Assembly (NCBI GenBank): GCA_019925105.1
Contig: JAHGAU010000022.1
Location: 682,001 to 746,000 of the forward strand
DNA length: 64,000 nt
Source: Niebla homalea
Taxonomy: Eukaryota; Ascomycota; Lecanoromycetes; Lecanorales; Ramalinaceae
Direction: 5' to 3'
Numbering within the stretch: position 1 is the stretch's first letter; each line of letters begins with the position of its first letter. Shown piece by piece: positions 26,860 through 39,900 of the stretch. Below the pieces are notes generated by a model that had not been told where the DNA came from, ran no database searches, and was given only the letters and a program-made list of their open reading frames with translations. The translations under genes were made by a program, and so were the position numbers.

Positions 26860-29800
26860 AATATAACGTATATAAGGAAGTAATTAAAGTTATAATATTA
26901 ATATTTAAATTTAAGGAAATAAAGGATATTAATATTATAGCGATATAGGAATTATTATATAATCCGTATATTTATTCTTTAATTAACCCGGGAAATGGTT
27001 TTTATTTAACCTTTAAAGGTAATAAAATAACGCGGATATACTTTTTATTAATAAAAATTAAATATAAATAATTAAAACGTTATTTATTACGGAAGGAACC
27101 TATATATACTCCGGATTATATAAAAAGGGGATATTAAGGGTACTTTAAATATTTATAATACGTATAATCCGTTATTAATTAATAGGAAAAAACCTTTTAT
27201 AATCCCGTTATTTAAGGATATTATAATTATACTTAATAAATACCTTTTAATAAAGGACTTTAATTTTTATTATATTTAATAGAATAAAAATGGTTATATA
27301 ATTAATTATATTGAATTTAAGGAGTTATTAATAATTACTATACGGTTTAACCTTACGTTATTAACGTTAAAAGGGGTTATTATATAAAAAAGTTATAAAT
27401 TTAAGATTATAATCGATTTAATATTTAACTTAGAAAATATTATTAATTTAATTATAGTATATAGACCTTAAAAGGACTTAAAATATAATTCAGATTATAT
27501 CCCGATATAAATAACCTTAAACTGGTCTATTAACGTAACTCCGTTTTTATTATTTAAATAAACGTAAAAAACGGTTAAAGAAACGGAGGTATTAATAAAA
27601 ACGGTAAAAATAATATCCTAATTAACGGAGCTTCCTTAATTTAATAATAAAGAATAAATCGACCGTTTTATAAAATAAGTAATAAAGGCTTTAAATAAAA
27701 TAATTAACGTTATAATCTTAATAATAAAACTATCTTAAAGAATTAAAATTTATTAAAACGAAGAATATATAAAAATAATTATAAAGGTAAAAACGTTTAT
27801 AAAGTAAATTATTAAATATAAAAATTAAAAAACGCTTTAATAATTAAAAAAAGCTTAAAAAGAAAAAAAAAGAATTATCCGGAAGGTTAAGTAAATATAC
27901 TTCTAGGCTATAATATATAACTTAGCGGTTTCCCCCTATAACGTTTAAAAACTAGTAAAATACGGTAGGGAATAAAGTGGGAAACTTAAACTTATCCCCA
28001 AGTTTTTACCCTTAAAAAGATTAAATAATACGGTAATGAATACCTTTAACGGCAAAATTAAGGCTTTTAAAAAGGCGTTTTTTCCCCCGTTACCGGAAGT
28101 TAACCTAATAAATATTAACGGTACGGTATATCCTAAATTAATAATAATAAGTAAAATAATAATCTAAGAAATAATAATTAAGGTAATTAATAAACCAAAA
28201 AAGGATAAAACCTTTAAACTTAACGATATATTAAATAGGTTCCTATCCATAATAATATTATTATTTAAAAAGTCTTTATTTATTTATTTTAAGCCTATTT
28301 TAATATAAAATATTATCCTTATAAATTTAAAGAGGCTAAAACGATTATCCTTAAAAAGCCGGTTAAATTAAATTACTTAGAAATAAAGTTATATAAACCT
28401 ATAGTACTCCTTTATACGTTAAGGAAGGCTTTAAAGATAATAATTATAAAGATCTTAAGTAATTACGTAAAAAAGTATAAATTATTCTTTAATTAATAAA
28501 TAAAAATAAAAAAAAGATGGTTAACGGAGATAACTTTTAAAGGTTTAATTAATAACGTATATATAATATAAAATTATAAAAAGAAATACGTTATAAGTCT
28601 TCTTTCCTTAAATATTATAAAGGCGTTTAATAAAATAAATTATTAAAGGTTATTATATAATTTATAGAAAAAAAAAGGTTTTATTTTTCCTTATAAATTA
28701 AATAAAAAGTTTCTTAAATAATTAAGTAACGTTAATTAACTTAGGATAAAAGATAAATATAATAAAGCCCGCAATAATAGGGATTCCTTAAGGGTTATTT
28801 ATCTTTTTAATCCTATTCTTATTCTTTAACGGCCCGCTTATTAAAAACTTGGTAAAGTTAAAATAAAAGGTTTAAATAAGGGGCTTTATTAATGATATTT
28901 ACTTTTTAACTTATAATACGTCTATTTATATAAATTATTTAAAGTTAAAATAAGCTTATAAAGTCTATTTACGATAAATAAAGATATATAAAGCTTAATT
29001 CGCCCTATATAAATATAAACTTATTTATATAATAAAAAGCTTAAAACTATATAATATAATAATTATAGTAAACTTAAGTAATATAACGGTAAAACCAAAA
29101 GTTAATATTAAAGTACTTAATTTATAAATTAATAAGAAATTGGATTAAAAAAACTATATAAGAAAAATTTAAAAGAAAATAATTTCATAAAAGAAAGGCC
29201 TTATTTACTTTACGGCGTTAACGTAAAAAGCTACCTTATAAAAGGCTAAAACCGTTTATTAAGCGGTTATAAAGTTTATAATAACGTACGTAATAATTAT
29301 TTAATATATATTTAAAAGTACGCTTAAATATAAGAAAAAACCCGTCCGGTAATTATAAAAGGTTTAAAACCGATACTTAAGAATAATAAGTAAAGTATAT
29401 AAAGTGATTCCTGTCTTAATATTAGAATCTAAGGTTTTTATATTATTAATAAAGTTAACCTTAAATTAAATAATCGCTTAAATAAAGCTTAAAAAGGATA
29501 TAAACTTAATTATATTAATAAGAAATAAACGTATTTATTAAAACTATAAAAAGCCTTAAATAAAAAAACGTAGGAAAAAAATATTTATTTTCCCTATAGA
29601 AGTTAAATTAAAGTAAATTAAAAATAAGGTTAATTTAACTTACGTTTAAGAAATTAACATAAAAATATATAAATTTTTATTTAAAGTGAAAGAAGCGGAA
29701 AAAAAGAAGGCTATAAAAGTGAAGTTAACGGCGATTACCTTATAAATTAAAAAAAAATAAATAAAACGTTAATATAAATATAAAGGATTAATCTTTTAAA

Positions 29801-30600
29801 AGCGATAATACCCGGTATTAAATAATAATAAAATTATTAATAAATATTTCTGGCGTTATAAGATTATAAGGAAAAGTAATAATATATTAATAATTTAATT
29901 CCGAATAAATAAAAACGGCTTAGCTTATTTCTTCTTTATTATATATACTAATAACCGGATTAACGTTAACTATAAATATAAATAATAAAAGCAGGATATT
30001 ATATATATATTAATCTCTTATTTATTATTTAAGGAGCTTAAACCGGGATTAATTAAAAAAGTAGGGATTAACGATTACCGTTAAATACTTATTAATAAAA
30101 AAGGTATTAAAGCGGCCGTTAAATTCATAATAATTACGGGCTTATTACTATAGTTTAATTTAATTAAAGAAATAAAGGAAATAGTTAAAAACTTAACTAA
30201 AAAACCTTACCGCCGACCCGGGGGTAAAAAGCAGCGGCGGGAAAACTATACCTAATAGGGGGTTAAGGGGGCTATAAATACCGGGGCGGTATAAAAAACG
30301 ATATTATATTGGTTAATAAAATCGTATAAATAGGGTAATAATAATATACGTATTAATAAGGATATTTAATAATATAATCGGAATTTTAAAATTTTAATAT
30401 TAAATAGACCCGTAAAGTAACGGAAAAGCAATAAATTTAAAGGTAACCCTTAAATAGATTTAATTATAGTATTATAGGTTTTCTTAGAAAAACATATAAA
30501 TAAATTCTTACTCTCTAGATAACCGTAGATGCTCTTAGCCCTTAAAACGTAAATAAAAGCTAGGTAAATACCGGTTTTTATTCCTAATGTTATAGATATC
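26860..30600 (+). pseudogene. LINE L5 ORF2 (endonuclease and reverse transcriptase), broken
   Basis: Parallel to L6 ORF2. The endonuclease (exonuclease-endonuclease-phosphatase fold) motif reads L-I-K-D-F-N-F-Y near 27246-27270. The finger motif T-P-G-P-N-G of L6 is T-F-K-L-N-D here (about 28207-28240). The RT catalytic box is F-I-N-D-I-Y-F-L near 28884-28910. Stop codons occur throughout. Limits are approximate. Confidence 0.7.
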
Positions 30601-30699
30601 GGGTTTTTTACGGTTATTAATAAGGCCAAATAGCCGAGTATTAAGGAACGCCGGAATTAGCTTAGCTAGATCCGTAGTATAAATCAATCAATCAATCAA

Positions 30700-30937
30700 T
30701 AATATTATAAGTTTTCTTAAAAAAAACGTATAAATAAATTATCACTTTCTAAACGGTTATAAACGTTTTTTATCATTTAAAACTAAAATAAAAATTAAGT
30801 AAATACCGGTTTTTAATCTTAATATTATAGATATCAGGTTTTATACGGTTACCAGTAAGGCCCAATAACCGACTATTAAGGAACGCCGGAATCAACTTAA
30901 TTAGATCCGTAGTATAAATCAATTAATCCATCAATCA
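30700..30937 (+). mobile_element. LINE L1, piece 4 (3' end and tail)
   Basis: The last 238 bases of L1, starting with the second copy of the L5 target site. It continues the sequence broken off at 24929 and ends in (TCAA)n at 30937. The 13-base L1 target duplication follows. Pieces 1 to 4 total about 5.74 kb without the duplicated sites, matching a whole LINE. Confidence 0.88.
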
Positions 30938-30950
30938 ATATTATAGTGTT

Positions 30951-31249
30951 TTTAAGCCTGTTACGGTAGGGATATGCGGGCTACGAACGTTACCTCTTAT
31001 TTAAGGGTTTACTAAAGGGCTTGTTAAAGGGCTTATTAAGGGGCCTAGTAGAAGGCCCGGTAAAGGGCTTAATTAAGGGTGTAGGTAAAGGTGTAAATAA
31101 GGGTATAGGGGTAGGTAAAGGTGCAGGTAAAAGGCCTTACCCGACTCTCAGATTCTCCATCCATATTACGGTATTTTTGGGCCTATTGCGGTGGGGGCAT
31201 ACGGGCCGCGGGCGTTACCTTTTGCCAAAGGGCTTATTAAGGGGCCTGG
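30951..31249 (+). repeat. Minisatellite locus, piece 2
   Basis: One and a half higher-order units: a flank (..TTACCTCTTA), 12-mers of the AAAGGGCTTNTT type, then GGTAAGGGTGTA-type 12-mers, then AAAGGCCTTACCCG..TCTCCATCC and the flank again. It is GC-richer than its surroundings and keeps CA/TG. It ends in CCTGG, the target site of Copia A. The open frame at 31021-31257 (K-G-L repeats) reflects the repeat period. Confidence 0.85.
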
Positions 31250-31445
31250 TGATGTAATATGTATGCAACGTATTCATTGATTCAGTTATCTAGGTGTATG
31301 CAGGAAGAGTAAATCTATCTTCAAAGGATCCCGGCCGTTCTGAGATATACGGTTAAGTACTTTAATATATATAATATTTCTGAATTAGTATATATAGATA
31401 TTGGATAATACTATAAGGAATTATTAATACTCTAATACTCCCTTT
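31250..31445 (-). repeat. 3' LTR of Copia A
   Basis: The left LTR, which is the 3' one for the minus-strand element. It matches 35955-36148 over its whole length, with exact blocks such as AAAGGATCCCGGCCGTT. Its inner edge is uncertain by a few bases; a purine-rich run (AAAGGG on the minus strand) lies there. Confidence 0.88.
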
Positions 31446-34400
31446 AATAATAACGATAATAATACCGGTAATCCATTTTATTTATTATTACTTATCCTTT
31501 AATATAATATATATAAACTTAATAACTTACGGGTAAGGATAAATTCTGTTTATTTAAGTAACTTAATAAGTATATCCGTTATTTATCCCTAAAATAAAAC
31601 TTATTTAAAAGTAAACTTTTTAATCTTAATTATTATTTTACGAACTATATAATAATAATTCCGGATATATTTAATACGATTATAATTGGACGGCTTATTA
31701 ATAATTTATATAAGCGCTTAATTATTAATTTATAAGATAACGGGGTAAATATTATTATTAAAATAACTTATTTTATAAAAACATAAACTAAAGAAAAGAA
31801 CTTTTTATATAGCTTTATAAGCTATATTATACTTAAACTTAATTAATAAAATAATTATAATTTATTATTAATAAAAACGAGCCGTAAATTTATTTTAAGA
31901 TTAAAAGATATAATTTAAAATAGATTAAAATGTTTCTTTAACGTTAATATAAAATACGTTTATATAATTAATATGTTTTTTACTTTCTTTCTTAACGGAA
32001 TTATAATTTATATTAATATTATAACTTAAGCTAAAGCATTTAAATATGTACTTAACCGCGTTAATATAAGTAATTATTAAGTTTACGGTAAAGCTTTTTA
32101 ACTTATTAATAAAGAAGAGAATATTAAATTATATTATTTAAGTTTTTTATTATAAAGTACTTATAAGAAATATATATAGCTTTTATTTTATTTTTATTAA
32201 TTTATATCGTTTAAGTATTTATTTTAAGATTATACTGTTTATTATTAATTTATACAGTTTTTTAATAAAATAAAGTTTTATATTTATTTATTTTAATACT
32301 TATTTAATATAAATTAATTAAATAATATAAATAAAACGATTAAATTAATTACGTATAATATTTATACTTAAATAATATATAATATACTTCAACTTTTTAG
32401 TTAGAAGTATTCTTTAAAAGTATTTTTTTATTAAATAATTAATAACGATAAATATATTATTTATATGAAAAATAAAAATAATATTTTTATTGAAGTAATA
32501 AAATATAAAATAATTTTTAATTATATAGTTAAATATTAAAAATTCAAGTATTTTCCGTAATATAAAGTATTATTTAAGTAAAGACTATTTAAGGTTATAT
32601 AATACTTTTTATAAATAATATATTAATAACTCGTTATTTAATTAAATCTTTATAAAAGCGTATAATTACTTTATTTAAATCCGGTTTTTAAGAATAACCT
32701 TAAGAAAAGTTAATATAATATCGATTATTTTAACTTTAAAATCGTTTTAAGTTAAAATTATAAGTAAAAAACGTTAACTTATAAATTGTATTATTATTAA
32801 AAATATTAATAAATAATCCTTACCTTATTATTAACAGAATCCTTTTATTATTTAACGTACTTTATATAGAACAGTTTCCCTTATAAATCCGTATTCATAT
32901 GATAATACTTATTATTTTAATATAAGCTTTAATTTTAATAGAATTAATAAAAGTCCTTAAACTTTTTATATATTTATATAATTAAATTTAGTCTTAAAAA
33001 CCTTAATTTACTTCTTATTATCCGGGCCTTTTAAAGTATTATAAACGTTAAGTAAGATTAATATTTTTATTAAGATAATATTTTAAGCTTTATAAATAAA
33101 AATATAAGTTCTTAAATATATAAAAGTTATTATTTTACTATTAATTTATTCTTAAAAGGGTTTTATAGTCCTTATATATTTTTCCTTTTAATTAATACTT
33201 TAAAGGTTTATCTTGATTATCCTTACTTAAGCCGGTAACGTCGTTACCCTGGTTTTTACCTTTATATACGGAGTAAAAGTCGGTTTTATTATTATTAAAC
33301 TTATATTAAGATAATAAATTTTCAATATTTAGAAAAAATATAAGATTTAAGGAATTTAAAAAATATAATAAATTTAAAATATTTAATTAAACCTTCCTTA
33401 AAGAAAATAAGTTTAAATTATTATCCCTTTTATTATCGGTATTAATAACCTTATTATAGTTATTATTAATAAAAACGTTAATAATTATTTAATTATTATC
33501 ATTATATTTTTTTTATTATTAATTATAATTATTTTTTCGTTAAAATAAACGTAAATTAAAATAATAATTTTCTTTAATTTAAAGCTTTATAGTTTATAAA
33601 CCGATATTTCTTACTTTTATACTTAAGCTTTTTTACTTTTAACTTTTTATAATAATATATAAGATATTTAAATAAATGTAAATAAGCAATATTAAGCTTA
33701 TTTATTATTTAAGCTTTAAGTAATATTATACTTTCAATAACCTCCTTAATTAGCCGGTTCTTTATATAAATTAAGTAAGTAAAAACTTAATTTTTTAATT
33801 TTTAAGGCATATTAACTATATAAAGAATTAATTTAACTTTATTAAAATCAGCCCGGAAATTACGTTTAACGATGTTATTTAAATATAAATTATATAAAGC
33901 TATTATTTTATATTATAGTCCGAGGTCTTTATATAATACGACGTACTTATTACCTATAATAATCTTATTATTACCGTATATCTAAAATTGGGTATACCCT
34001 TAAGCCTTTTTTTTTTAATAAAATACTTTTTAATACTTTTAATCCCTTATTACGGCTTTTAATTATATAAATAAATATTATATTCATAGTATTATCGGTT
34101 AAAGTTATATAGTAATAGTAGTTACCGATGATATATATAATGTTCTTATTATTAACGATATCGTAATATTAATAAGCCTTTTTAAATAAACGTTTAATTT
34201 ACTTTTTACGGTAATAAGAGTATAATAAAGTTTTCGTTTATTTATTTATAATATATAATATATAAAGATTATGTTTAAGTTCTTATAATTAAAATAAATC
34301 CGCCTTCTTTATATTAATATCAATAATAAATTTTATGATTTATTTAATAACGTTTATCCCGTAATAAATAAGACGTTTATATAATTAATCATATAATACC

Positions 34401-35954
34401 GGCCTTATAAAATATTTTATTAATATCTTACCGATAATTGTAAATTAAAATTTATTGTTAAGCTTTAATTTAGAATTAATCTAATAAAAACGTTATAATT
34501 ATTTGAATTAAAAACTTATTATTATCTTTATCCTATAACTATATTATAATCCTTTTAATTAAGAGTTTTAAAAGAAATAAAATTATTATTTATCTTAAGG
34601 ATATATTATATATTTATTAGCTTAATTTGCTTTACCTTATTATTAAGAGTTAATTATAAGGTAATTATTTTAATCTTTATTACTTTTATATCCTTATTAT
34701 TAAAAAATATTTTTATTTAAAAGTTAATACTTATACTATTATTTTATTAATAATTTATAACAAGGATATAATCTTATATTTAATAACTATCGGCCGCTTT
34801 ATCGAGGATAAAGTAAATTCATTTTTATTAAGGTAATATTAAGTTACGTTTTATTATTATAATTATTTTATTAAATCGGATGAAAGTATTAGCTTTTATA
34901 ATAAAGGCCCTTATAATTATAGTCTCTTCTCTATCTGATTTAGCCTTTTTTATATTTTTTAACGTTGAACTTTTTATCTTTTAGTTCTTAACCGTTTAAA
35001 CGTTAATCGGGATGTTTCTATTAATATTTATTGATCTTATATAGCCTTTTATAATATATATATTTATCCTTTTCTTTTAACTTATTATTCTTGGGTTTTT
35101 CTTATTTACCGTAATTATTAATTCGGGCCTATATTATCTTTATGGTTTTATTTATATTAAATCGTTAGCGGTTATATTTAATAAGAGTAATAATAAGTTT
35201 ATTGATATTTATCTTAATACCCCTACCCTTTACGGCTTACTCCAATACAAATATATATATTATATTCCTTTTCTTAATTTTATCCGGAAGAATATAATAT
35301 ACTATTAATTAAATATATTAACCTTAAGGTTAAAAAACTTATTTTAAAGCTATTTAAGCTTTTAAGAATATTCCTTTAGATTTATATAGTTAAATAAGTT
35401 TAAGTAAAATAATTATTAAAATACTTAATCCTTAATTATTATATCTTTAATAATATTAAGTTATTTAAGCTTTTTTAAATTAAATAAAGATTTTTAATCC
35501 CCTTAATTTAATAACGGACTATATTATTAATAATTATATTAAGGGTAACCTATATTTAATTATAAGTTTTCTTTTATTCTTTTAAGATTAATAATACTTT
35601 AATTACTTTATCCTTTAACTTTATCAATAAAGTAATAGGGTTAATACCTTAAAAAAGATTCTTTTTAATGATTTCTTATCTATTTACTATAATAAAAGCT
35701 AATTAAGCGTTTATATATTATAATATATAATTTAATGATCTTTTTAGTTTTATTACCTTAATGTAATTAATTAATATTTTATTAAGCCTTTTCTGTTTAC
35801 TTTATATAGACGGTGGTATTATAATAATTTATCTCCTTAAAAGTTTTATTACTATTATAATTAATATAATACAATAGGTAATTTATATTTTAATGTAAAT
35901 AAATTATTTGGATATATCTTAATATATAATTATGACTACGCCGGGCTCAGAATT
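31446..35954 (-). pseudogene. Copia A gag-pol remnant
   Basis: Heavily decayed polyprotein. On the minus strand from about 33040 the reading is N-T-L-K-G-P-D-N-K-K-stop-I-K-V-F-K-T-K-F, then ..L-K-L-K-L-I-L-K-stop-stop-V-L-S-Y-E-Y-G. This fits the start of a Ty1/copia RT (..W..A...E.. then the basic ..KWV.KYK segment), with Trp codons turned into stops. Gag, protease and integrase should lie at 33.1-35.9 kb and RNase H near 31.5-32.2 kb by the usual order, but I could not confirm single motifs there. Confidence 0.65.
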
Positions 35955-36148
35955 TAATATAATATTTATATAACGTATTTATTAATTTAATTATTTAAGT
36001 ATATATAGGAAGAGTATATCTATCTCCAAAGGATCCCGGCCGTTTTAAGATACACGGTTAAATACTCTAATATACATAATACTTCTAAGTTAACACGTAT
36101 AGACACCAGATAATACCATGAGGAGTCATTAATACTAACACTCCAACA
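35955..36148 (-). repeat. 5' LTR of Copia A
   Basis: The 194-bp right LTR. It starts TAATATAATAT where the left copy has TGATGTAATAT, a pure TG-to-TA change, and ends CACTCCAACA. The minus-strand frame at 36020-36265 crosses it into the minisatellite and is not a gene. Confidence 0.88.
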
Positions 36149-36153
36149 CCTGG

Positions 36154-36710
36154 TAAAGGGCCTGGTAAAGGGCTTAGGTAAGGGTGTAGGTAAGGGGGTA
36201 AGTAAGGGTGTAGGGGTAGGTGAAGGTGCAGGTAAAAAGCCTTGCCCGGCTATCAGGTTCTCCACCTAAATTACGATGTTTTTAGGCCTATTGCGCTAAG
36301 GGTATACAGGCCGCAGGCGTTACCTCTTACTAAAGGGCTTGCTAAAAAGCCCGGTGAAGGGTCTAGCAAAGGGCATACTGAAGGGTCTCGCAAAAGGCTT
36401 GCTAATGGGCTTGCTGAAGGGCTTCGCAAAAGGCTTACTGAAGGGCATCGTAAAGGGCCTCGTAAAGGGCTTGTTAAAGGGCCTGGTGAAGGGCCTCGTA
36501 AAGGGTCTCGCAAAGGGTCTCATAAAAGGCTTACTGAACGGCCTCGTAAAGGGCTTGCTGAAGGGTCTCACAAAGGGCTTGTTAAAGGGCCTCGCAAAGG
36601 GTTTACTGAAGGGCTTCGTAAAGGGCTTCGTAAAGGGCTTGTTAAAGGGCTTACTGAAGGGTTTCGTAAAGGGCTTGTTAAAGGGTTTGGTAAAAGGCCT
36701 CGTAAAGGCC
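36154..36710 (+). repeat. Minisatellite locus, piece 3 (expanded 12-bp array)
   Basis: The main array. First come GGTAAGGGTGTA-type units (36165-36235), then the ~100-base flank (..CTATCAGG..GCAGGCGTTACCTCTT), then about 30 tandem 12-mers of the form AAAGGG(C/T)(C/T)T-N-N-N to 36710. The period is a multiple of three and contains no stop, so two frames on each strand stay open (36242-36853, 36339-36725 plus; 36271-36513, 36320-36571 minus). It ends in AGGCC, the Copia B target site. It shows almost no RIP. Confidence 0.9.
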
Positions 36711-36931
36711 TGTCAGCCTGGGTGACAGGCATGGTGGTGGTGTTGCATGGAGTGTCACTGAGCCGTCATACGACGGTGCCAAGATACTACCATAACGCGT
36801 GTAGATATTATTACCTGGCCGTACATCTTATATTACCCAGGTATTTTATATAAATAATACTTTGCTTCCTAAATAGATTATATATAATATATATATATAA
36901 TATTTACTCTTATACGTCCTTACGTTTAATA
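36711..36931 (+). repeat. 5' LTR of Copia B
   Basis: Begins TGTCAGCCTGGGTGACAGGC; its first half keeps CA and TG, while the second half is heavily AT-shifted compared with the 3' LTR. Just inside it (36932-36947) is ATTATAAGCCCGG, possibly the primer-binding region; the same AGCCCGG follows the 5' LTRs of Copia A and C. Confidence 0.9.
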
Positions 36932-39900
36932 ATTATAAGCCCGGTATTATATATTATTATAATTACTTATTTATTAATTAATTTAAAGGCGTAATTAATT
37001 ATCCAGAAAAGCTTAAATTAAGTCCTTAAGGTTAATATATTATATATAAATTAAAGATAAAAAAGGAATTAAAGAGCATAATAAACTTATTGCTTATTAC
37101 TCCTTTATAACTTTAAGATAAGCTTATATAAAGTTAAACTTATTATTTTAAAAAACTAAGACTTATAACTTACCGTTATTAAAGGTAAAATCATTAAATA
37201 TTATATTTAAAAGCTTATTAATTTTATTCTTATAATAAAATTAATAAAATTAATAAACTTAAATAAGTTATTAAAACCAGTATAACCCGTCCTTATATCG
37301 GACGAAGCTATTAACTTAAAGGTATTAATAATTTATAAAAATAATTTATAAATATAAAAGTTAAAATTATAAGAATAAAAAGAATAATAAGCGTTTTTTA
37401 TCAAAATTAATAACTATATATACTTAATAGTTAATAAGGCGAACTTTATTTACCTTAAGGACGTAAATTATTACTTATAGAATTACTTATATATTCTTAA
37501 AATTAAGCTTATATTTTTAGATTCTATTTACTTTTTAACGGTAAAAAAGAAAACTATAAAATTATAATAGGACTTAGTTTTTATTAAAATACTAAATTAT
37601 AGCTTAATAAGTATACTTAAGTACTTATAAAAGCTAAAAGTAATAATATCCTTAAAGCATTAAATAAGAACGGGTATACTATAATTTTATTAACGTAATT
37701 AAGAAATAAGTTCTTATATTAATATAGCTTTATAAGTTTAGTATAAATAATTTAACTGACTTCTTAATAGCTTTTATTAATCTTAAAAAGCAATTTTGAA
37801 ATTATATACGGTATAATAATATAAAGAAATTAACTCCGTTTTACTTAGTTTTTATTATTAATAAAAATTAAGATAATATTAAAAAAATAATAAGCTTATA
37901 TTTAAGGGTAAAAGTACCGAGTTAAAAGAATATTTTTACGGTACTAAATATTAATTTAACGAATATAATTATTTATATATAAACCGATTTAATTAATTTA
38001 TTAATTTTAAACCCGATTTTATACTTAAAAACGAATAAATAATAAATTTAAGGATATTAAAATAAAAGAAAGAGTTAATTAAGTTCTTAAAAAATCCAGA
38101 AACTTTAAATTTAAATAAAATAATTTATTTATATTTGGTTAAAATAATAATAATAACTTTAATATATTTAATATAGAATAAGAATCTTATATATTATAAT
38201 TATTATAGATTTTAAACTATAACTTAAGTTTTTATATTTATAATAAAACGATAAAAGATTAATTTTTTAAAAAGATAAATAAAAAGAATAATATTATTAT
38301 CGTTAATAATAATAATCTTAAAGTTATTACTTATAGAAAAATCGAGGTAAATATTAATACCCTTAAAGATAATAACTTTATTATATTTTATAACGTTACT
38401 TATATACCTGACTTTATAATTAACGTCGTATTTAATATTATCCTTATAAATAAGGGTATTTATATTAATATTAAACGTTATTACCTTTATAGTAATGGAT
38501 AGATAAGAATACTGGTTAAAAGGATTAATAAATATTACGTACTTAAAGATAATATTAAATAACTTAACGCGATATTTATAACCGGTAAACTTATCGTTAA
38601 ATTAATAATTATAAGTTAATAATATTAACTTTTTATATACGTTATTAATAAAGCAATATAGCACCTTTAATAAATAGTTAAAGGGGTAGAAATTATTAAT
38701 AATATTAAAGCTTTAAATATAAGCAATTATGAAAACTATATTTTATTAAAAGCTTACCGGATCGTATCGAGATCCTTATATAAAGTAGAAATATTAATAA
38801 AGCCTTTCTTTTAAATTACTTATAACCTTATATAAATAAGTATAGCGATAAACCGGGATTAATAAATATTATATATTATTTACTTTAAATACGATTTCTA
38901 AATAATATATACTTATAAATATAAGTCTAAAGTAATAAATATCCTGCGGAAAATTATTAAAACGATTAAAATACAATATTATTATAATATAGTTTTTATT
39001 CAATTAAATAAAGAGAGATCTTTAGGATCTAAATTTAATAATCTTATTAATAAGCTTAATATTATTTTTAAGTTATTAATATTATATATTACCGTATAAA
39101 ACGGTTATTTAAAATAAAAAGGTAATTTATTAATTATAAAAGTAAAAGTTATAAGGCTATAAGTAAAACTTTTTTAGTTCCTATAATTATAGATTGTATA
39201 AACGGCCGGTTTCCTTATAAATTGAATATTAATAAGAAAGTATTTATAAACTATATTATTTAAGAAGGTTACCGGCTTAAAGTTAAACCTTTAATACCTT
39301 AAATAATATAACTATAAAGCTTACCTACTTAATAAATTAATCTTTAAGAAAAAGAAATTAATAATAAAAATATATATTGATTTCCTTATTAATTATAATA
39401 ATATTAATATTTATAATATATAAATATTTAATTAAAAGAAAGTAATTTATATAAAAGACGTCTTCTTTAAAGAGAATAAATTCTATAAAGCCGATAAAAT
39501 CAATTTAACTTAATTTAAAAAAAAGCCGTTTTTTTATTTAATTAATATCTTAGAAATAGATATATTTTATATTATTATTAAACTATTATTAAATAGCGAA
39601 AAAGAAAAGGAATTTATCAAGAATATTATTAACCCTATATAAAAAAGAAAAGAAAAAGAATAATAAAAAGATTATTTATCCTTGGCGACTTTAGTATTAA
39701 TAAATTATAATACGGCATTTAAGGATAATGACGGAGGAGATAAAGGAGACGGTAACGGTAACGGTGGCGGTAATAAATTATTAACTTTATTACTAGATCC
39801 ACCACTAGCTCCACTAACTTTACCAGCTCCATTAACTTTATTAACTTTAAAGCAGAAAAAGAAAAATAATAATAAATCCGACTTTAATATAAATAATATT

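Larger units (their letters stand above)
24930..30699 (+). mobile_element. LINE L5, full length, inserted in L1
   Basis: A complete 5.77-kb plus-strand LINE. Target duplication TAATATTATAGG (24918-24929) and TAATATTATAAG (30700-30711), one RIP-type mismatch. The leader is only a few bases, and the 3' end is (TCAA)n. It is less mutated than L1. It belongs with L6 to a subfamily marked by the ORF1 start M-A-T-N-N-G-T-P-E and a basic P-R-R-R-P-G-G-K-K stretch near the ORF2 C terminus (about 30206-30240). Confidence 0.9.
31250..36148 (-). mobile_element. Copia element A (Ty1/copia LTR retrotransposon), RIP-mutated
   Basis: A 4.9-kb LTR retrotransposon with LTRs of about 194 bp (31250-31445 and 35955-36148), starting TGATGTAATAT and ending CCAACA. 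The 5-base target duplication CCTGG is at 31245-31249 and 36149-36153. Coding is on the minus strand, as shown by RT sequence reading leftward from about 33040. It lies inside the minisatellite. Confidence 0.88.

Noticed and set aside
31021..31257. 78-codon frame with K-G-L repeats
   Set aside because: Minisatellite reading that ends in the Copia A LTR; no independent support.
36320..36571. Minus-strand R-P-F-x repeat peptide frames (also 36271-36513)
   Set aside because: Antisense readings of the same tandem repeat.
36242..36853. 203-codon plus-strand frame through the minisatellite
   Set aside because: Four frames on both strands are open because the 12-bp unit has no stop. The frame begins outside the array and ends inside the Copia B LTR, which arrived later. 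No protein signature.
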